From Rutstroemia sp. NJR-2017a BVV2 (taxonomy: Eukaryota > Ascomycota > Leotiomycetes > Helotiales > Rutstroemiaceae): a stretch of 64,000 nt of DNA. The DNA lies in contig NJPS01000040.1 in the NCBI GenBank assembly GCA_002946415.1, positions 170,072 to 234,071 on the forward strand, in the 5' to 3' direction. The position numbers were made by a program, and so were the translations under genes. Shown in pieces: positions 24,362 through 41,097 of this stretch (its first letter is position 1; each line of letters begins with the position of its first letter). The notes under the pieces were generated by a model. It worked only from the letters and a program-made list of their open reading frames with translations. It had not been told where the DNA came from and made no database searches.

Positions 24362-25379
24362 GGAGGATCAATACCGACTAGACGCAAATCAAAACTCTCT
24401 GTCTCCCTGTTCCCCTCTCCCCCAATAGTATAGACAGGGATTCAATCGCCATGCTCAAGTGCATGAAGTCATCTAAAGTCATCTAGGACAACTGCGATTT
24501 CAGCGAAAAGGTCGCATTGCCAGTACTGATTCTTTGCGCTCCCTTTATGTATTATATTTCGAATTCGCACGCACATTCGCAAGCTTTACTAGACTCACCT
24601 CTCTTACTTACTGTGGGTGCGGAATATGAGGCGTCCTCTGATATCAACGTGCCTCCTCTTCCTATTCTGCTGCACTCGATGCTCATCCAACTATACCAAC
24701 AATCCGGTAGTTGAGTAATACGAATCTCTTCCACAACATCGACTGACATTCCCTCGGCGATCTTTATACGAAGACCATGCTAATATTTGGATTAGGTTCA
24801 TTCGGTAGGGTAGATCCAAAAGAATAAGCATGAATAATTCCGCCTCTTCGTCTCAGGATCTCGGAAGGCTGAGATGCAGTCAGCCTTAAAACATGGGGCA
24901 TCTCATATGCACCAGTCAGCTTTGAGAAAAAATCAGAATGCTTACGGATGTGGTGTTCGAATATAGAAAAGACTATTTTCTCTCCGCTTCGGCTCAGCTC
25001 GCTTGCCCATGAAGCTTGAATGTTTATGCTCTCCTCCGGATACATATCAACTACATAATCTCACTGCGCATCCTTCCCGAGGTGTAGATGTTTAAAGCAC
25101 CTCAAATGTACGCGGCATTGGTGGAGGCCCATGGCTAGCTACTTTAGATTCTGGCAACGCATGAGCTGTAAGAAGCACTGCCCATCTTAGTCGATGGTGG
25201 TAATTTTATATCGGAATCATGGTTGGGATATATAATCTTGCTGTTGAAGATGAGCATTCTGATTACCCCCTTACGCCTCGCTACTTTCCTTTATCCATTG
25301 TTTTCCCTTTTCTCCTTAGTCTTCATCCCCTTTCCTTTCGTCTCGCTGGGACTTCCGGAGTTCGGGTTTTCAGTCCAGA
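24362..25379. other. Intergenic region before the S41-type protease gene
   Basis: No supported gene. The last ~100 bp are pyrimidine-rich, as in a fungal leader. Short frames here (for example 24764-25045 minus) have no recognisable content. Confidence 0.5.
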
Positions 25380-28562
<3,183 letters not shown>

Positions 28563-30984
28563 GAGAAGAGGCATCGCAGGGTTGATTTTTGCACCCGTTT
28601 TATTAGGTATGGCGTTGATCCCATAGACTGATTTGAAGTTAGATATTCAAAAACAGAACCGAGCAGAGGAGGCTCATGGAATTGATGATCGATAATACTA
28701 TTCTAAAAAAGTCTGGTTAGTTTGGAATCGTGATTTGAGCAGTGCAATTTTGTTTTCAGTATGGGAAAGACAATAGCCATTAGAAACTCGCAATCAGAGG
28801 TTGAAATCGACAGTATTCATATAAAGTGATGCGAATAGGAAGATCTGAGAAGTAGACAAGAGTCGCTGATCCATATAGAGTATGTCCAAAGGCTTGCGTT
28901 GTAAATCAGCGCAGTTCTCATCGTCCACAACATCTAAAAAGCCCAGCTATTCAGAGTAGAAAATGAAGTTGGCTTCAAAGTTCATTTCCAAAAGAGCCGA
29001 GAAGAGAATCGGAACGCCCTATTGTAGCTGTCGCCAGGGCTGAGGAGTTGTTTCGTTTGAGGAACTGTGGATTGACCTAGGTTGTCGAGAATGTGGAGTA
29101 CTTGGTAGCACAACGCAAGTATTGTAAGATTATCATCATAACTGTAGAAGAACCTCGGAATACCTCCCCCGAGAGAGGGCATGATCATATGAATGATTGA
29201 CTTTGGCAAGTAAGTTGAGAAGATGTGACAAATCAAAAGTCAAAAGTCTTGAAATGTATTGAGTAGCATTAAGTTCTGTTAGTGGTATTCCAAGGAGATT
29301 CAGCTCACGGGATGTAGTATCCGTGGAGGGACTCATGGTAGTAACGTTATTCCCAGGTTTTCTGAGCCACAAAGAGAACACATGGTTCTTGAAGAGCTGT
29401 GTTAAGGGGAACAACCTGCCGAGTATGTCCCTATGATTCGTACCTGTAGCTCGTGCAGCAGAGTAAGGTTGCCGGCAGAGAGATGATGAGTAAACAACCA
29501 TGCTTGCATTGATTTATTCTTCTCTTATCTCTACTGAGATTGTATTATCCACCGACTTCAAAAGGATCGCAGTGCCACAATGGACGGTCCGCTCCCCATC
29601 TGAAGCGAATGTATAGGGGGTAGACATGACCAGTAATATCGGAAGGGAAAGATGTGCGAAAGAGCCGAACAAAAGAAAATCTCGGTGAAGCACGGATTCT
29701 TTCTCAAAGAGACACGGGAATATGTGTTTTTTGGGGTTTCGGAAAGTTCCTCGTTGCTGGCCCCAGCATGGAGAGCCTTGGCAGCAGAGATGTCCGAGAT
29801 AACTTGCTATCAATTAACTGTGACCGCTGAGTATAAGTTCTTGGACCTATGTATGCAGATGCGATTGAGTTTTGGAGACAGCCGACTGTGCACTGTGTAG
29901 TGTGTACTTCCTTTTCAAGTACCAATTCGTATTCCAATTTCTTTTTTATATCCCGATACTACACACCATTGGATGTGACAGCGTTTACCTCCAATGGGAA
30001 GCAGAACAAAACAAATATCATTTTGTATCCCTCCCTCCTGCAAAGAATACCAGACACTAGGCAATATCCTGCCGTTGTCACCTACTATCTTTGCCACACC
30101 TATATGCAGGTCCATAAATTAAACTCCAGTTCTTGACACCAGCGTCTCATCAGGTGATTGATGTGCATGCCGCACAGGACCAAGAGCTCAAGAGTTAGAG
30201 TTCCCAGTAGGACGCGCTTGCTCAGGCAAATCCGAAACGAGGAGGGGAAATAGTATGGAAAATAAAAGCAGAGGGTTGGAGGATATAAAATTGAGATTGA
30301 TAGCGCTCATAAGCAACGATGAACTGGCTTTTGAACTTGGACCAAACGAGAGAAGTGTGGGCAGATCTAGACCAGCTCCCCGCATTAGACTAACACGGCG
30401 GAGGGAAGGGTGTTTATCACAATGTAACATGGTTTCCTCGTCAGCGACACTTATTAGTAAGGCGATGCACGGCTGCAACGCACAGAAGAAAGACGTGATT
30501 GGTTGTGTTTATGGTGATGGTGCAAGAAGGTTGGAGTTGGAGAAGGCGAATAAATAATTTACCAACTTCCTTGTTCCTCAAATGGGAGTATGAGCGATGG
30601 ATATGACAATGGACACATTAGCCCGTTTTCCGGCACACATCGATGAGGGATACCTTGATCTTGATTGCGATGGTGATCGTGATCGTGATTGCGATGCGAT
30701 ATTGGCAATTTGTCAATTTGTCTCTTTTCTTAGGTTTGCTGGATGCATCGGATGCTTGCCAATGACAACGGTCCAATGGCTCGTGCATGCCGCCAATGCC
30801 TGTGCCAATGTATCAGCATCAATATCAGTGTCAGTAAGCCGTTTCACGGCAAGCTCTAAGCTCTAAGCTCTAGTTAGCGATACGACTAAGCACCGAGAAG
30901 TACAACAGGTGCACAGCAACCCCTCTATCGAACAATCAGAAGGGATTCAAGAAGATGGTCAAGAAAGCAATCAATAAAATAAGT

Positions 30985-31012
30985 CCATAACTCCATAACT
31001 CCATAACTCCAT
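30985..31012. repeat. Short tandem repeat, 3.5 copies of CCATAACT
   Basis: Three perfect copies of the 8-mer CCATAACT are followed by CCAT. Nearby, around 30,850, the unit CTCTAAG is also repeated. Confidence 0.8.
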
Positions 31013-31522
31013 CGAATACAAGAAAATCGATGGTGGTGGTTGGCTTTTTTTTTGCGCTCGTATCAGCTTTGTTTTTCCCATTCCTATTCTCTTTTCACAA
31101 TTCTCTTGGAAGAAAAAAGCTTGAAGCTGGGAGCTTGTCCATCTGAGTTGCGCTTTACTATATCGGGATTAGTTTCGCTCTTGAGTGCCCGATCCTCCAC
31201 TTTGCCCCACCCTACCCTCCTCGTCATTGGCCCCTCCGTCGAGGATCGCTTTCCATCCCCGCGCCATTAGCTCCTTCACCTCAAATTAGAGTGAAGCTAC
31301 CGTCTGATAGCTGCGAGCTGATGGAGGGACGAGAGAGACACAGATTGGCTGAGGCTGCCGATATCACTCGATGAATTTGCGTTCGACTTGGATGGACGCG
31401 GATGGACGTGGATGGGTTTGGCTGGATTTGGATGCAGGTGGAATGGCAGACCGTTTGACCCGTTTGGACTACGGGTCTGGAACCATTTTGCGCGGGAGAG
31501 GGCAGAGGGCAGATGGCAGATG

Positions 31523-31678
31523 AGGGATGGGAGAGGAGGAAGAAAAGAAGAGCGAGAGGGAGCGAGAGGGAGAGTGAGAGGGTAGAGGGGAGGTAAAGAA
31601 AAAGAGGAGAGACCAGAGGGAAGGAGAAAGACTAGAGGCGAGAGAGGGCTGAGAGAGGAGAGAGAGGAGAGAGAGGAA
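31523..31678 (+). repeat. GA-rich purine tract
   Basis: About 155 bp almost entirely of G and A on the plus strand (GAGAGGG/GAGAGGA-type units). The opposite strand is therefore a long pyrimidine tract. It lies 1.1 kb upstream of the PPS1-like start codon. Confidence 0.8.
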
Positions 31679-32251
31679 TGGAATTTGATACTCGCACAGT
31701 TTCTCCAACCGGGAACCCTGCAAAGGAAACTGCCACTGCCACAGCCACTTGCTCTTTCCTTTTCTTTGTTCTTCTTTGACCTTTTTCTGCTCTCTCAATG
31801 CCATCTATCCCTGCCCAACGGTAGTAAGCAGCGCTTTTAATCGCCATCCCCCAAAACTTGTACGAAGGTGCGAATATTACGATTTATATCTTCAAAGTCC
31901 CGGTGATTACGTCCTCTCTCATCCCCCAGACTGGTCAGTAGAAAAATAAGTGGGCAACAGGATTATTGTGGGTTGAATGTGGAATGTGGAATGTGGATTG
32001 TGGGTGTCTGCATGTTTATGCGCTTATCTCTTCCTCTACCCGCTTTGGTTTGGTCTACCAGCCGTTGTCCTTGTCCACGCTTGCACTTGGCTTGGATAAT
32101 TCGCGATAAGGCTGTGTGGGCACTGGCACGACTGGGCACGACTTGCAACTTCGAGGGGAACCGAATATTATTGGAAAAGACAACTTCATTTCACCACACC
32201 TGCAGGTAATTTGAAAGCAACCTGTTCTTAACCCGTCGACTCCTCCTCCTC

Positions 32252-32296
32252 TTGTTCTTCTTGTTCTTCTCGTTCTTCTCGTTCTCCTCGTTCTCC
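32252..32296 (+). repeat. 9-bp tandem repeat in a pyrimidine tract
   Basis: Five consecutive 9-mers of the form TYGTTCTYC (TTGTTCTTC twice, then TCGTTCTTC, then TCGTTCTCC twice), flanked by further CT-rich sequence. It sits about 500 bp before the PPS1-like start codon, probably in the leader or core promoter. Confidence 0.8.
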
Positions 32297-32796
32297 CTCT
32301 CCTTCTCCCTTTGTGTTTCTTGAAACAGACGAGTTAATGCCGTCTTCTTTTAGCTATTGATCGCCCATCTGCTCCTCCCTCCCTTCGTCCTCTCATAATA
32401 CATGTACAATACATAAACTACTTCCACTACAATACAACCCTTCCTCATCTTCGCATTCTCAATTCCATCCACGGATAAGGTTGCTCCTCAATTCCAATCC
32501 ACTCGACTCAACTCGACACGATTATCTCTACGACATCTCTTCATTGGGGTCCAAACATCAGCCTTATCTTCTCATTCCTCCCTCCCACCCCATCAATTCT
32601 CGAATCACACAAAGACTCACACATCACACGGCTCACTGTTACTCTACATTCCACGCAGTCTACCTTTTTGGCTTCCTGAGCAAAACAATTGCTGAACTTC
32701 GTTTACATCCATCTGCGGAATTACGAGCACATGTTGACACTCGATCCCAAACCAAGTTTAACCATCCCAAGGTTGCAAGATTACTTCAATTCGATA

Positions 32797-34937
32797 ATGG
32801 CTACGATCGCTTTACCACGACCTATCCCTGCCGGCCATACGAGATCCTCCTCCCCACACCCTTTAAGTCCAGCCTTGAGTCTCGACGGAATCAACAGTTC
32901 GGCAGCATGTCCCATTCCAATCCCAAATAAACACCTCCCAGTATGCCCGCCTGGTCCAACACCTACCCAAAAACCAGATACCCCTCCTCAGTCGCCGCCC
33001 ACCAAAGAGCTTTTGTTGGCTCAGCCATCGCTGCTATATCCACCCACCAATTACAAATCACATTATATTGGGTCATCAATTGTGTATGAGATTGATGCAG
33101 GTGGTGTTGCTGCTGCTTTGGAACAATTGGCAGGACAGCCTTTACCTGATCCCTCGCAGGTCTTCCCATGGCTGCACGGCCTTCATCCTTGCAATCACAT
33201 TCAGCAAGCTTTCTTCGTGCAAAGACGAAAAGCTCTGCGAAAGACACCGCAATGTCTTCGAGGAATCACAATCGTCAAAGCTGGGGGAGATCTTAGTTCT
33301 TCGAGATTGAAAGGCGCCATCAGTCCCGAGGAATTCCTGCAATTTGGAGCCACGACGGAGTTCAAGGAGGTCGACCCCAGAGAAGGCTTCTCCGTGCGTA
33401 ATTTCCAGATCCAGGCTGCAAAGTTAGCTATGGTATCGGATATCATTGTCTATGGTGAGGATTCGATTGGTGTTCAGAAACTAGCGAAGGATATCGCTAC
33501 TGCACAACAAGCCATGCGAGACATTCATATGAACCAAGACCACGAACTGCCCGAATACAACACCTTCATATGTACTAGCCCATTTAGCGAGTTTGAGAAG
33601 AATTACCCACAGATTGTAGTGGTTGACTCTTCTGCTCAACTAACGGGTGAAGTGATAGATATCTCTCACCAAGAAAGGGTGGAAATGTGTGCCATGACAA
33701 AGGCGTCTGAAATCGACCACAATGTTTGGTTGGGCCCTACACCAGATCCTTCAATTGACCCAGCTTTGCTGGATGAGCAGTTCGACATCGTGATCGAATG
33801 CAGCGACGCTGGTCGGTTGAACCCTTCGGAACTGCAGGCAATTGCCGAGGGCAAAGTAGAAGAACAGGAGGATCAGCCATTAGTCCTCGAGTTCCCGTCC
33901 TCAGGAAGCATTACGTGGTCTACCTGGTCCAATGCCGAATTTGATGGTATTCTTGAGTCATGCAAGTGGATTTACAATCTTTCTCATGGCATTTTGCTAG
34001 AGGACGAAGAGGGCGATAGTCCCATGACCACCAACATCAGGGAAAGAAAGATCTTAATACATTGCACCGATGGCTACACGGAATCCACCTTGCTTGGACT
34101 TGCATACTATACGTACGCTACTGGAAAATCTATCCCTCAGGCCTGGCTAGATTTACACATCTCCAAAAAGCGTAATTTCTTTGCTTATCCCACTGATGTA
34201 ACGCTCCTTACAAACATTGCAAGTCGATTACTTAGAGCATCTCCTGTTCATAAAAATAGCAGCACGGCTCATATCGACAGTTTGGCAAATGAGAGACCAG
34301 AGTGGCTTGAATACATGGATGGGAGCTTACCTTCTAGGATCACGGATTACATGTATCTTGGAAACCTAGGCCATGCAAACAATCCACAGCTTCTACGAAA
34401 GATGGGTATCAAGCAAATCTTGAGCGTAGGGGAGACTGCGACGTGGAAAGATGGGGTATTGGAAAAATGGGGAAAGGACAACATCATGGTTGTTCAGAGA
34501 GTGCAAGATAATGGAGTGGATCCATTGACGGATGAATTTGCCAGATGCTTGGATTTCATTGGTGAGTACTACTGCAATTCCAAATCCTGTTTTGTGCCTA
34601 CTAACCCACCATCACAGATAGAGGAAAACGAAACAACACAGCAACACTCGTTCACTGTCGCGTTGGCGTCTCTCGCAGTGCTACTATTTGCATAGCAGAG
34701 GTCATGCGTACCATGCATTTATCGTTCCCGCGAGCATATTGTTTTGTACGAGCTAGGCGACTGAATGTTATCATCCAACCACATCTGCGATTTGCCTACG
34801 AGCTTCTACGATGGGAAGAAAAACTCAAGATGCGAGCAAGCAGATTTGGCACACGCGGCTGGAAACGAGAGTTGGAATGGCCGGATATCGCAAGGGATAT
34901 CGCGGCTATGAACAAACCATATTCTAGATCTTACTAG
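32797..34937 (+). CDS. PPS1: Dual-specificity protein phosphatase, Pps1-like
   Basis: Two exons, 32797-34561 and 34618-34937 (56-bp intron), encode 694 residues. The C-terminal catalytic P-loop is HCRVGVSRSAT with nucleophile Cys602. It is preceded by the conserved SRITDYMYLGNLGHANNP substrate-recognition strand and followed by AYCFVRARRLNVIIQPHLRF, all typical of dual-specificity phosphatases; overall it resembles yeast Pps1, linked to S-phase control. An upstream phosphatase-like fold (about residues 330-480) has ILIHCTDGYTES with Cys423 but no Arg at the essential position, so it looks catalytically dead. I chose the ATG at 32797 (MATIALPRP), which has A at -3 and G at +4. An in-frame ATG at 32731 has poor context and would add 22 residues. 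The N-terminal ~60 residues are Pro/Ser-rich. Confidence 0.88.
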
Positions 34938-35908
34938 AACTGCATTATGAGCTTTTGGGTATGATGAATAGGGGGGCTTCGGGGGGTTTTCTTGAAACTT
35001 TGCACGCACTTCTTTTTTGGAGGAATCATGATTTATGACTTGGGACTTCTTTTTTCTTTCAGGATACGAATTTTGGGTAGTATGCAGGATACCATACCAC
35101 ATTCGTTCGTTGGCAGCGATAAAAAATACTTTTGTAATGACGGGACAACACGCAAGGCGTTCAGGGGAAAGATGACGGGATAAGGGATAACGTTCTTGCT
35201 GGCTCGGGTAGCCATCTAACTTGTCTTTTTTTGTTTTAGTTTTAGGTTTGCTTTCTATGATGGCGCTTCTCTCCAGTTCTTGACTTTTTGGCTGGGATGC
35301 GATATCTAACTTGATTCTTCCGTCTGTCTGCCTACTTTTGGTAGATGAACTGACTGAAATGAATACAGAGTGTTGGTTAGTTGGTCGGGAAGGAAAGAAA
35401 GAAGGAAAGAGAACAGGGCATAGATACATACTCTTGTACATACAATACAGTATTTTCTACTCCTGACGAGAACCAGAACCAGAATGAAAGAGCTAGGGGG
35501 AAAACAATTACAGTAACATTTATTTTATCTGCTTGATCTTTCAACGCAGACCTTCAACCCCGCGTGTTCATGTAATCCGCGTGTCATGCAATCGATTAGT
35601 TTATTCTGGTCTGCCTTTCTTCTCCCCCCCTGTAAATCCTCGTGGTAAGTTAGAAGAATCGATGATTCGCATGATGTCTGTATGTTAGTATAGTAATATT
35701 TATACTCACATCATGAAGCACTTTGAAGAAAGAAAAGACGCGGAACAAGGAAAGAATCATAAGGTTCAGGAAATTATGCTCCATTTCATCATAAAACATA
35801 TCTATACACTTTTTTCCCCCAAGCATACATAGTCAAGTCATAAATACCACCAGATAAAGAAACCAAGCTAATTAGCCATCCCTAAAACTCCACATCCAGA
35901 TTATGCTT
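34938..35908. other. Convergent 3' intergenic region
   Basis: 971 bp between the stops of the PPS1-like gene (plus) and RPA190 (minus). T-rich, with small simple runs, and no supported gene; likely the two 3' untranslated regions. Confidence 0.55.
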
Positions 35909-38900
35909 TCAACCTTCCATATCTTCATCCTCTTCCTCTATCCTCCCAGTCGGTACCTTGGTAAGAACATCAAAAGCACCCGTACCAACCTTGCTCATCC
36001 GTCCAATTACAATCCTACTACTTGGATTCGCCAAATCATCCCAATCGCACTCCGCAACCGCATCTGCCAGGAAACCAACCGTAGTTTCGAAGCTCATCTT
36101 CATGAACGGACTAACGCTGCCCTTCATTCCGTTACGGTTGAAGGGACTGAATCCACCACCTCTGGTCATGTAATCGGCGATCAGATTCAAGTGACGATGG
36201 TCGACAGCGATCGAGTGACCATGGAAAACGTTGTGCAGCTCCTGGATAATGGTGGCACGGCAGGCTTCGACACCGTAGTGCTCAAGCATGGCTGCGATGT
36301 CGTTGGTGGAGATTGTGTTGGGGTTAATGAAAGCGGCATAGTTTTGCATGGCTTTTAGGTTGACACCTTCGGTATGGACGACCGGGACGGTAACCATCTT
36401 TCCGGTGATGGGGTCTTTGACTTCGTGCTCGCCATCATATGTACATGATCCGATACCTTGAATATTTTGGATGAGACAAGATTTGAGGGCGTCTTCTACA
36501 ATGGACAGCATGAGGACTTTCGGGACATCGGCATCATACTCGAGCGTAATATCGCACCACTCGGCATTTTCTTCGTCAAATCGGAACCGGGTGATATCCT
36601 GGCATCGCTTCATAACCTGGGCTTCGAGCTCTTCAGAAGCAGCGGTAACCTTACGGTTTCTACGCTCCTCTGTGGTGTTCTTATCGCCTTCAGCCTCGTC
36701 ATCGCTTGCTGGTTCTCGTGGACTTCCTCCTATGCCTTCATCTTCGATATCCTCGACATCTTCAGGCTCGGCATTTTGGGCTTGGACAGCGTCATCCTCG
36801 TCATCATTGGCAGCATAACTGACAGCCTCGGCGCGGTTCGCTCTCTGCTTGTCATTAGTAGCGTCGTCTTCGCCATCCTCGTCATCATCATCCTCCCCAA
36901 GTTCTCTTTCAGGGTCTTGTCGAGCTTCCTCAATTGTACCAATAGACTTGCCGATTTCGGGGACAGCAGCGGTATTTGCACCTGACTTGCCCGTCTTCTC
37001 GACCTTCTTCTTTCCTAAAGCCTTTCGTGTAAGAGTCTGAAGTTTCTGAGTGAATCGTCGTTGGAGCGTGAACAATACGTCATTGATGTCGATAGCGTAA
37101 GTCTCACAGTACTCCTTGGAGGGGAAGAGCTTGATGTGGACGTCATATATCTTCGCTTGAGGATAAGCAACGCCACGGCCAATTCGCTCCTCGACAGTAG
37201 CTTCGTCAAGAACCTCGGCCAAGGAAAGAATACTTATAGACTTGGCAAATCTCTGGCTTTCTTCGGGAGACAGCTCCGGGTTGACGCGCAACGTCATCGA
37301 CGGCGTTGAAATGTGGTTACTTGCAGTCATAACAATTTCACGTAAACGTGGAATACCAAGAGTGACGTTCTTGGCTGAGTGACCAGCCAAATGGAAAGTG
37401 TTAAGAGTCATTTGTGTCGACGGTTCTCCCACGGACTGACCTGCAACAATGCCCACAGCTTCACCAGGATCGACGACAGATTTTAGATATTTCGCGACAA
37501 GAACTGGCTCCAGGGCCTTTCGTGGGCCAATACCATCTGGATGCTCTTTGTCCTTAACCAAGCCATCCGGATTCTTTTTCATATAGTTCGTGAGAGTCTC
37601 GAAGAACTTCTCTGATGTTGCATATCCGAATTTGCCAGGGTTGAAGTCAGCAAGTACAGGATCCGGTGCATTGGGATCGTTGGCTTTGACATGTTTGAGA
37701 GCCTTCTTCATACGTTTCATGATTGTGTCTTTCTGCTCGAAGATTGTGTCGTATCTGGCGTCACCGTAATTCAGTTGCGAGAGTTCCGACATTAGATTCT
37801 GTAACAAGAATTTGAAATCGGTCAAATGCTTCTGCTTTGTCACATCAAGACCATCTTCTCCGTAAATGAATTGAATCATAGATCCATCCGAATCTCTCAC
37901 GGAAGTATCATACTCCACTTTGAGACCCTCCATTCCTTTAATCAAACATCTCTGTAAATAACCGGATCTAGATGTCTTGACGGCAGTATCAATCAGACCT
38001 TCTCTGCCTGCCATTGCGTGGAAGTAATATTCTTGAGGTCGAATTCCTGTCAAGAAACGGTTGACAATATAACCTCCTGCTCTGATGTTCGTCTCGAAAG
38101 GCCTGAAGCATGGAAGCGACTTTCCGCTTACCATCAATGGTACCCTACGACCTTCCAAAACCTGCTGTCCGAGATTGCAAGAGATAAGATTTGCATTGAC
38201 TGCACTACCCTTGGCACCAGAAACCGTCATGTTCTGCATTTGATTCTGTGGGAACTGCTTGACCAAGCCTTCAGGAAGGCATGCCTTGGTGATTGACGTG
38301 GAGAGTTTTCCGGATCGAGCGTTCATAAGCGCATCAAGACCTTCCTGCTTGCTATCATCTCTCATCACCTCCTCTAGTCTTTTGAGAAGTTCAGGATCAT
38401 TGTCTGCGGGTTTCTGATCCTCTAGCGTAACGTACTTGGCCGCTACCTCTAGACCGATTTTACTGGCATCCTTCAAGGTTTCTCTACGTAGTTGCTCGCC
38501 ATGAGGGGTGAGTCGCAGGTCATCCATTCCGCAAGTGAATGCTCTCATGTGAAGGAATTTGGTGAGAAGTCGGCCTAGGATACTGAGTGCCTTTCCAGCA
38601 ACAGCCGGACCGTACACCTCATGAATAGAGTGGATGAACCCACCACCCGCAGGACCGATCTGTGCTTTATCCAGGATACCGGTAATGAACTCGCCTCCTT
38701 TGAAGAGCACAACACCCTCTTCGGATTTTGAGCCCCACCGGTCAGCTGGTGTTTGGGATTTACCGGTGAGAGAGAGTGGTGCACAATTAAGAGGAGTGAT
38801 ATTCTTTAGAATTGTTGTGATCACCTGTTTTCCAGTCCAACGTGCAACGGGCTTGATGACTGCGGGAGGCACCGTCAGGATGCGTTCGCCAACAATATGT

Positions 38901-41097
38901 CCACTTTCAGGTCGCAAACAGTTGTAAATGAGTTGCTGGTATGTAGCTCGATCGAAAAATGTATCTTTATTACACATCCAGACTGAGACGGAAATATGAT
39001 CTTGAATCAAACCTCTCAATGGCTTTCCGGCTGTAGCACTCAGGTACTGGTGGTCGGTGTCTGCGATTTGAAGAGCTTCTGCTCGAGCAACTTCGGTCTG
39101 TGGGAAATGCATGTTCATCTCGTCTCCATCGAAATCCGCATTGTATGTATTACAATTGGCGTAATGCATGCGAATCGTCTTCTCTCCAGGCAGTACCCTG
39201 GCTCGGTGACCCATAATCGACGGCTTGTGCAGGGTAGGTTGTCGGTTCATCAAGACGACGTCTCCATTGGTAAGATGGCGATAGACTTTCTTATTTCGAG
39301 CTCCACTTGCGCCGTTGCTAGATGAAGCAAGCAGTTGATTTGCAAGCGCAATTCTCTCGTCCTGAGTCTTCGTTCGAAGGCTTATCACCTGTCCATTCTC
39401 ATTCTCAATCGCGGCAGCGCCTGGCCACTTGTCGACTCCATTAATAACAGCTTGTTGCATCTCTTTGAAGTTGTGGCTCGTAACAGGCTCAGGGTAGGTC
39501 AGCTTCTTTGCGAAAACGGGTGGTACACCAATCTCGTTAGTCTCAATGTTCGGATCAGGAGAAATAACAGAACGGGCAGCAAAATTGACACGCTTTCCCA
39601 TCATATTCTTTCTGAAAAGACCCTCTTTCTTCTCAAGTTTTTGCTTGATACCATCATCATTTTTCTTCCCTGCTGCACCTTGAATTGGATTGCGATCTCT
39701 GTCAATCAAGGAATTCACAGCATCCTGCATTGAGCAACACGCCTCTTGAAGGTCGGCAAAGTCACGTTTCCTCAGTGTGGCAGATTGAGAAGGCCTGTCG
39801 GGGTTGGCAATATCTAGGTAGATCTGGTTAACGGTATCGGCACTCTTCAAGATCTGTTTGTACAAAGAGTTCTGCTGAGCTTCCGCAATCTCCCCAACTC
39901 CAGTCCGTGCCTCTGGTCGATACTTGTTCGGAGGTACGAGTAAAGTCTGCAAAAAGAACATGTCTGCCTTGACCACAGTTGGTTTTCTAGCAGAACTCCG
40001 AGAATTATAGACAAGTGACAATATCTCCTGCTCCTTTTCGAAAAGTAGTGTCAGGGCTGCTTTGACTTCTGTCGCATCGACATATCTCTGCGGTAAAGGC
40101 GCTACTCGTGGCTTGGTGCTTGTTTTGGTCGCGCCATCCATAACCACGTCTCCATCCACATCAAGTGTGTCTCCTTCGCCTTCATCCTCATCCTCGTTCG
40201 ACTCCAGGTCAATATCGGCAATACCTTCATCTCCGGCTCCATTTGCTGGGCTTTTCTTCTCACCTTGAACCAATTGTACAGCATTAACAGCTCGGTAGCT
40301 GCCTTGGGCCATCTTAGCTTTATCTTTTACGCTTAAAGATTTCTCGAATATCTTAACGTATCGATCTTTCCGGTAACTTGGTGATATACCCTGGCAGTTG
40401 CCACAGGCCTTGCCAGCAGTAATAGCCTTCATGAAAGATTTTACGACGACTCTGCGAGCTTCCGCCACTCCTTCGTGCTTCTCTCGTCTCCACTCCCACC
40501 CGGAAGCTTTCGCAGCCTTAATCTCCTTTTTGACGAAGGCGTTCCGTCGACGGATCACACTATCAACAGGCGTCTCTTCGTCCGAATCGCTAGCGCCGTC
40601 TGCGTCTGGCTTGGGTTGAGCAACCTCGATATTTTCAATTTCCTCCGCAGCACTTAGCAGTCCATGCTGAATGAGGCGCAATTTGCAAACATATCGATTG
40701 ACCTCTTTCCTTGACATCTTAAATTGATGGCAGTACTTGCATTTCGAACGTAGTAATCGCAGGACCTGGTCCATAAACGTAGGGTGGTATACTGGCGCAG
40801 GTAGGTCGATGTGGCCCGCATGGCCCGGACAAGTAAAAGAGCTGAGATTGCATGTTGTGCAGCTACAAGAAGTGATTAGAATTGATGTCGTCTATAATTA
40901 TAATAATAGTCTCACATGTTATCTCCCCATGCGCCCAAGGCTAGATCATAAAGACCACCAGGAATTGGGTGCAAAAGGCTGTCGAATGTAACAGGATTTT
41001 CGATTCTTTTCACAGACAGTGCCTTGATTTCGGCAGTAGAGAGGAAGGAGAAGTCAACGCTTCCAATGGAAGACGGAACTGGCTGGGAAATGTTCAT
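35909..41097 (-). CDS. RPA190: DNA-directed RNA polymerase I largest subunit (A190)
   Basis: Two exons on the minus strand, 41097-40916 and 40862-35909 (53-bp intron); 1,711 residues, close to the usual length. It is the catalytic largest subunit of RNA polymerase I, which transcribes rDNA in the nucleolus. The first exon gives MNISQPVPSSIGSVDFSF. The splice joins GAWGDN to ICTTCNLSSFTCPGHAGH, the N-terminal zinc-binding clamp motif; CKYCHQFKM is the next Cys pair. RVNFAARSVISPDPN and RQPTLHKPSIMGHRARV follow. The Mg-binding catalytic loop is NADFDGDEMNMHFP near residue 636. GQSVGEPSTQMTLNTFH (trigger loop) and a Pol I-type acidic, low-complexity jaw insert (EDDDDEDGEDD) come later. The start is ATG 41097; upstream the frame offers no ATG. 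It is divergent from PRP3 across 328 bp. Confidence 0.97.

Larger units (their letters stand above)
28563..32796. other. 4.2-kb region without a supported gene; simple-repeat-rich promoter and leader of the PPS1-like gene on the right
   Basis: No exon chain with recognisable protein content on either strand. A 121-codon ATG frame (29136-29501 minus) exists but matches nothing I know. The right 1.8 kb is dominated by purine- or pyrimidine-biased simple sequence and probably includes a long promoter and 5' leader for the gene at 32797. Confidence 0.5.

Noticed and set aside
29136..29501. 121-codon ATG frame on the minus strand, with another frame overlapping at 28982-29236
   Set aside because: No recognisable family, codon texture not convincing, and no transcript-like structure; could be a small orphan gene but I cannot support it.
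32481..32930. 149-codon plus frame upstream of and overlapping the PPS1-like start
   Set aside because: Its first codon is TTG, not ATG; it runs through pyrimidine-rich leader and overlaps the real gene in another frame.
36458..36985. 175-codon plus frame opposite RPA190, seemingly hydrophobic
   Set aside because: It is the antisense of the acidic Asp/Glu-rich insert of RPA190, which reads as Ile/Val/Leu-rich on the other strand.
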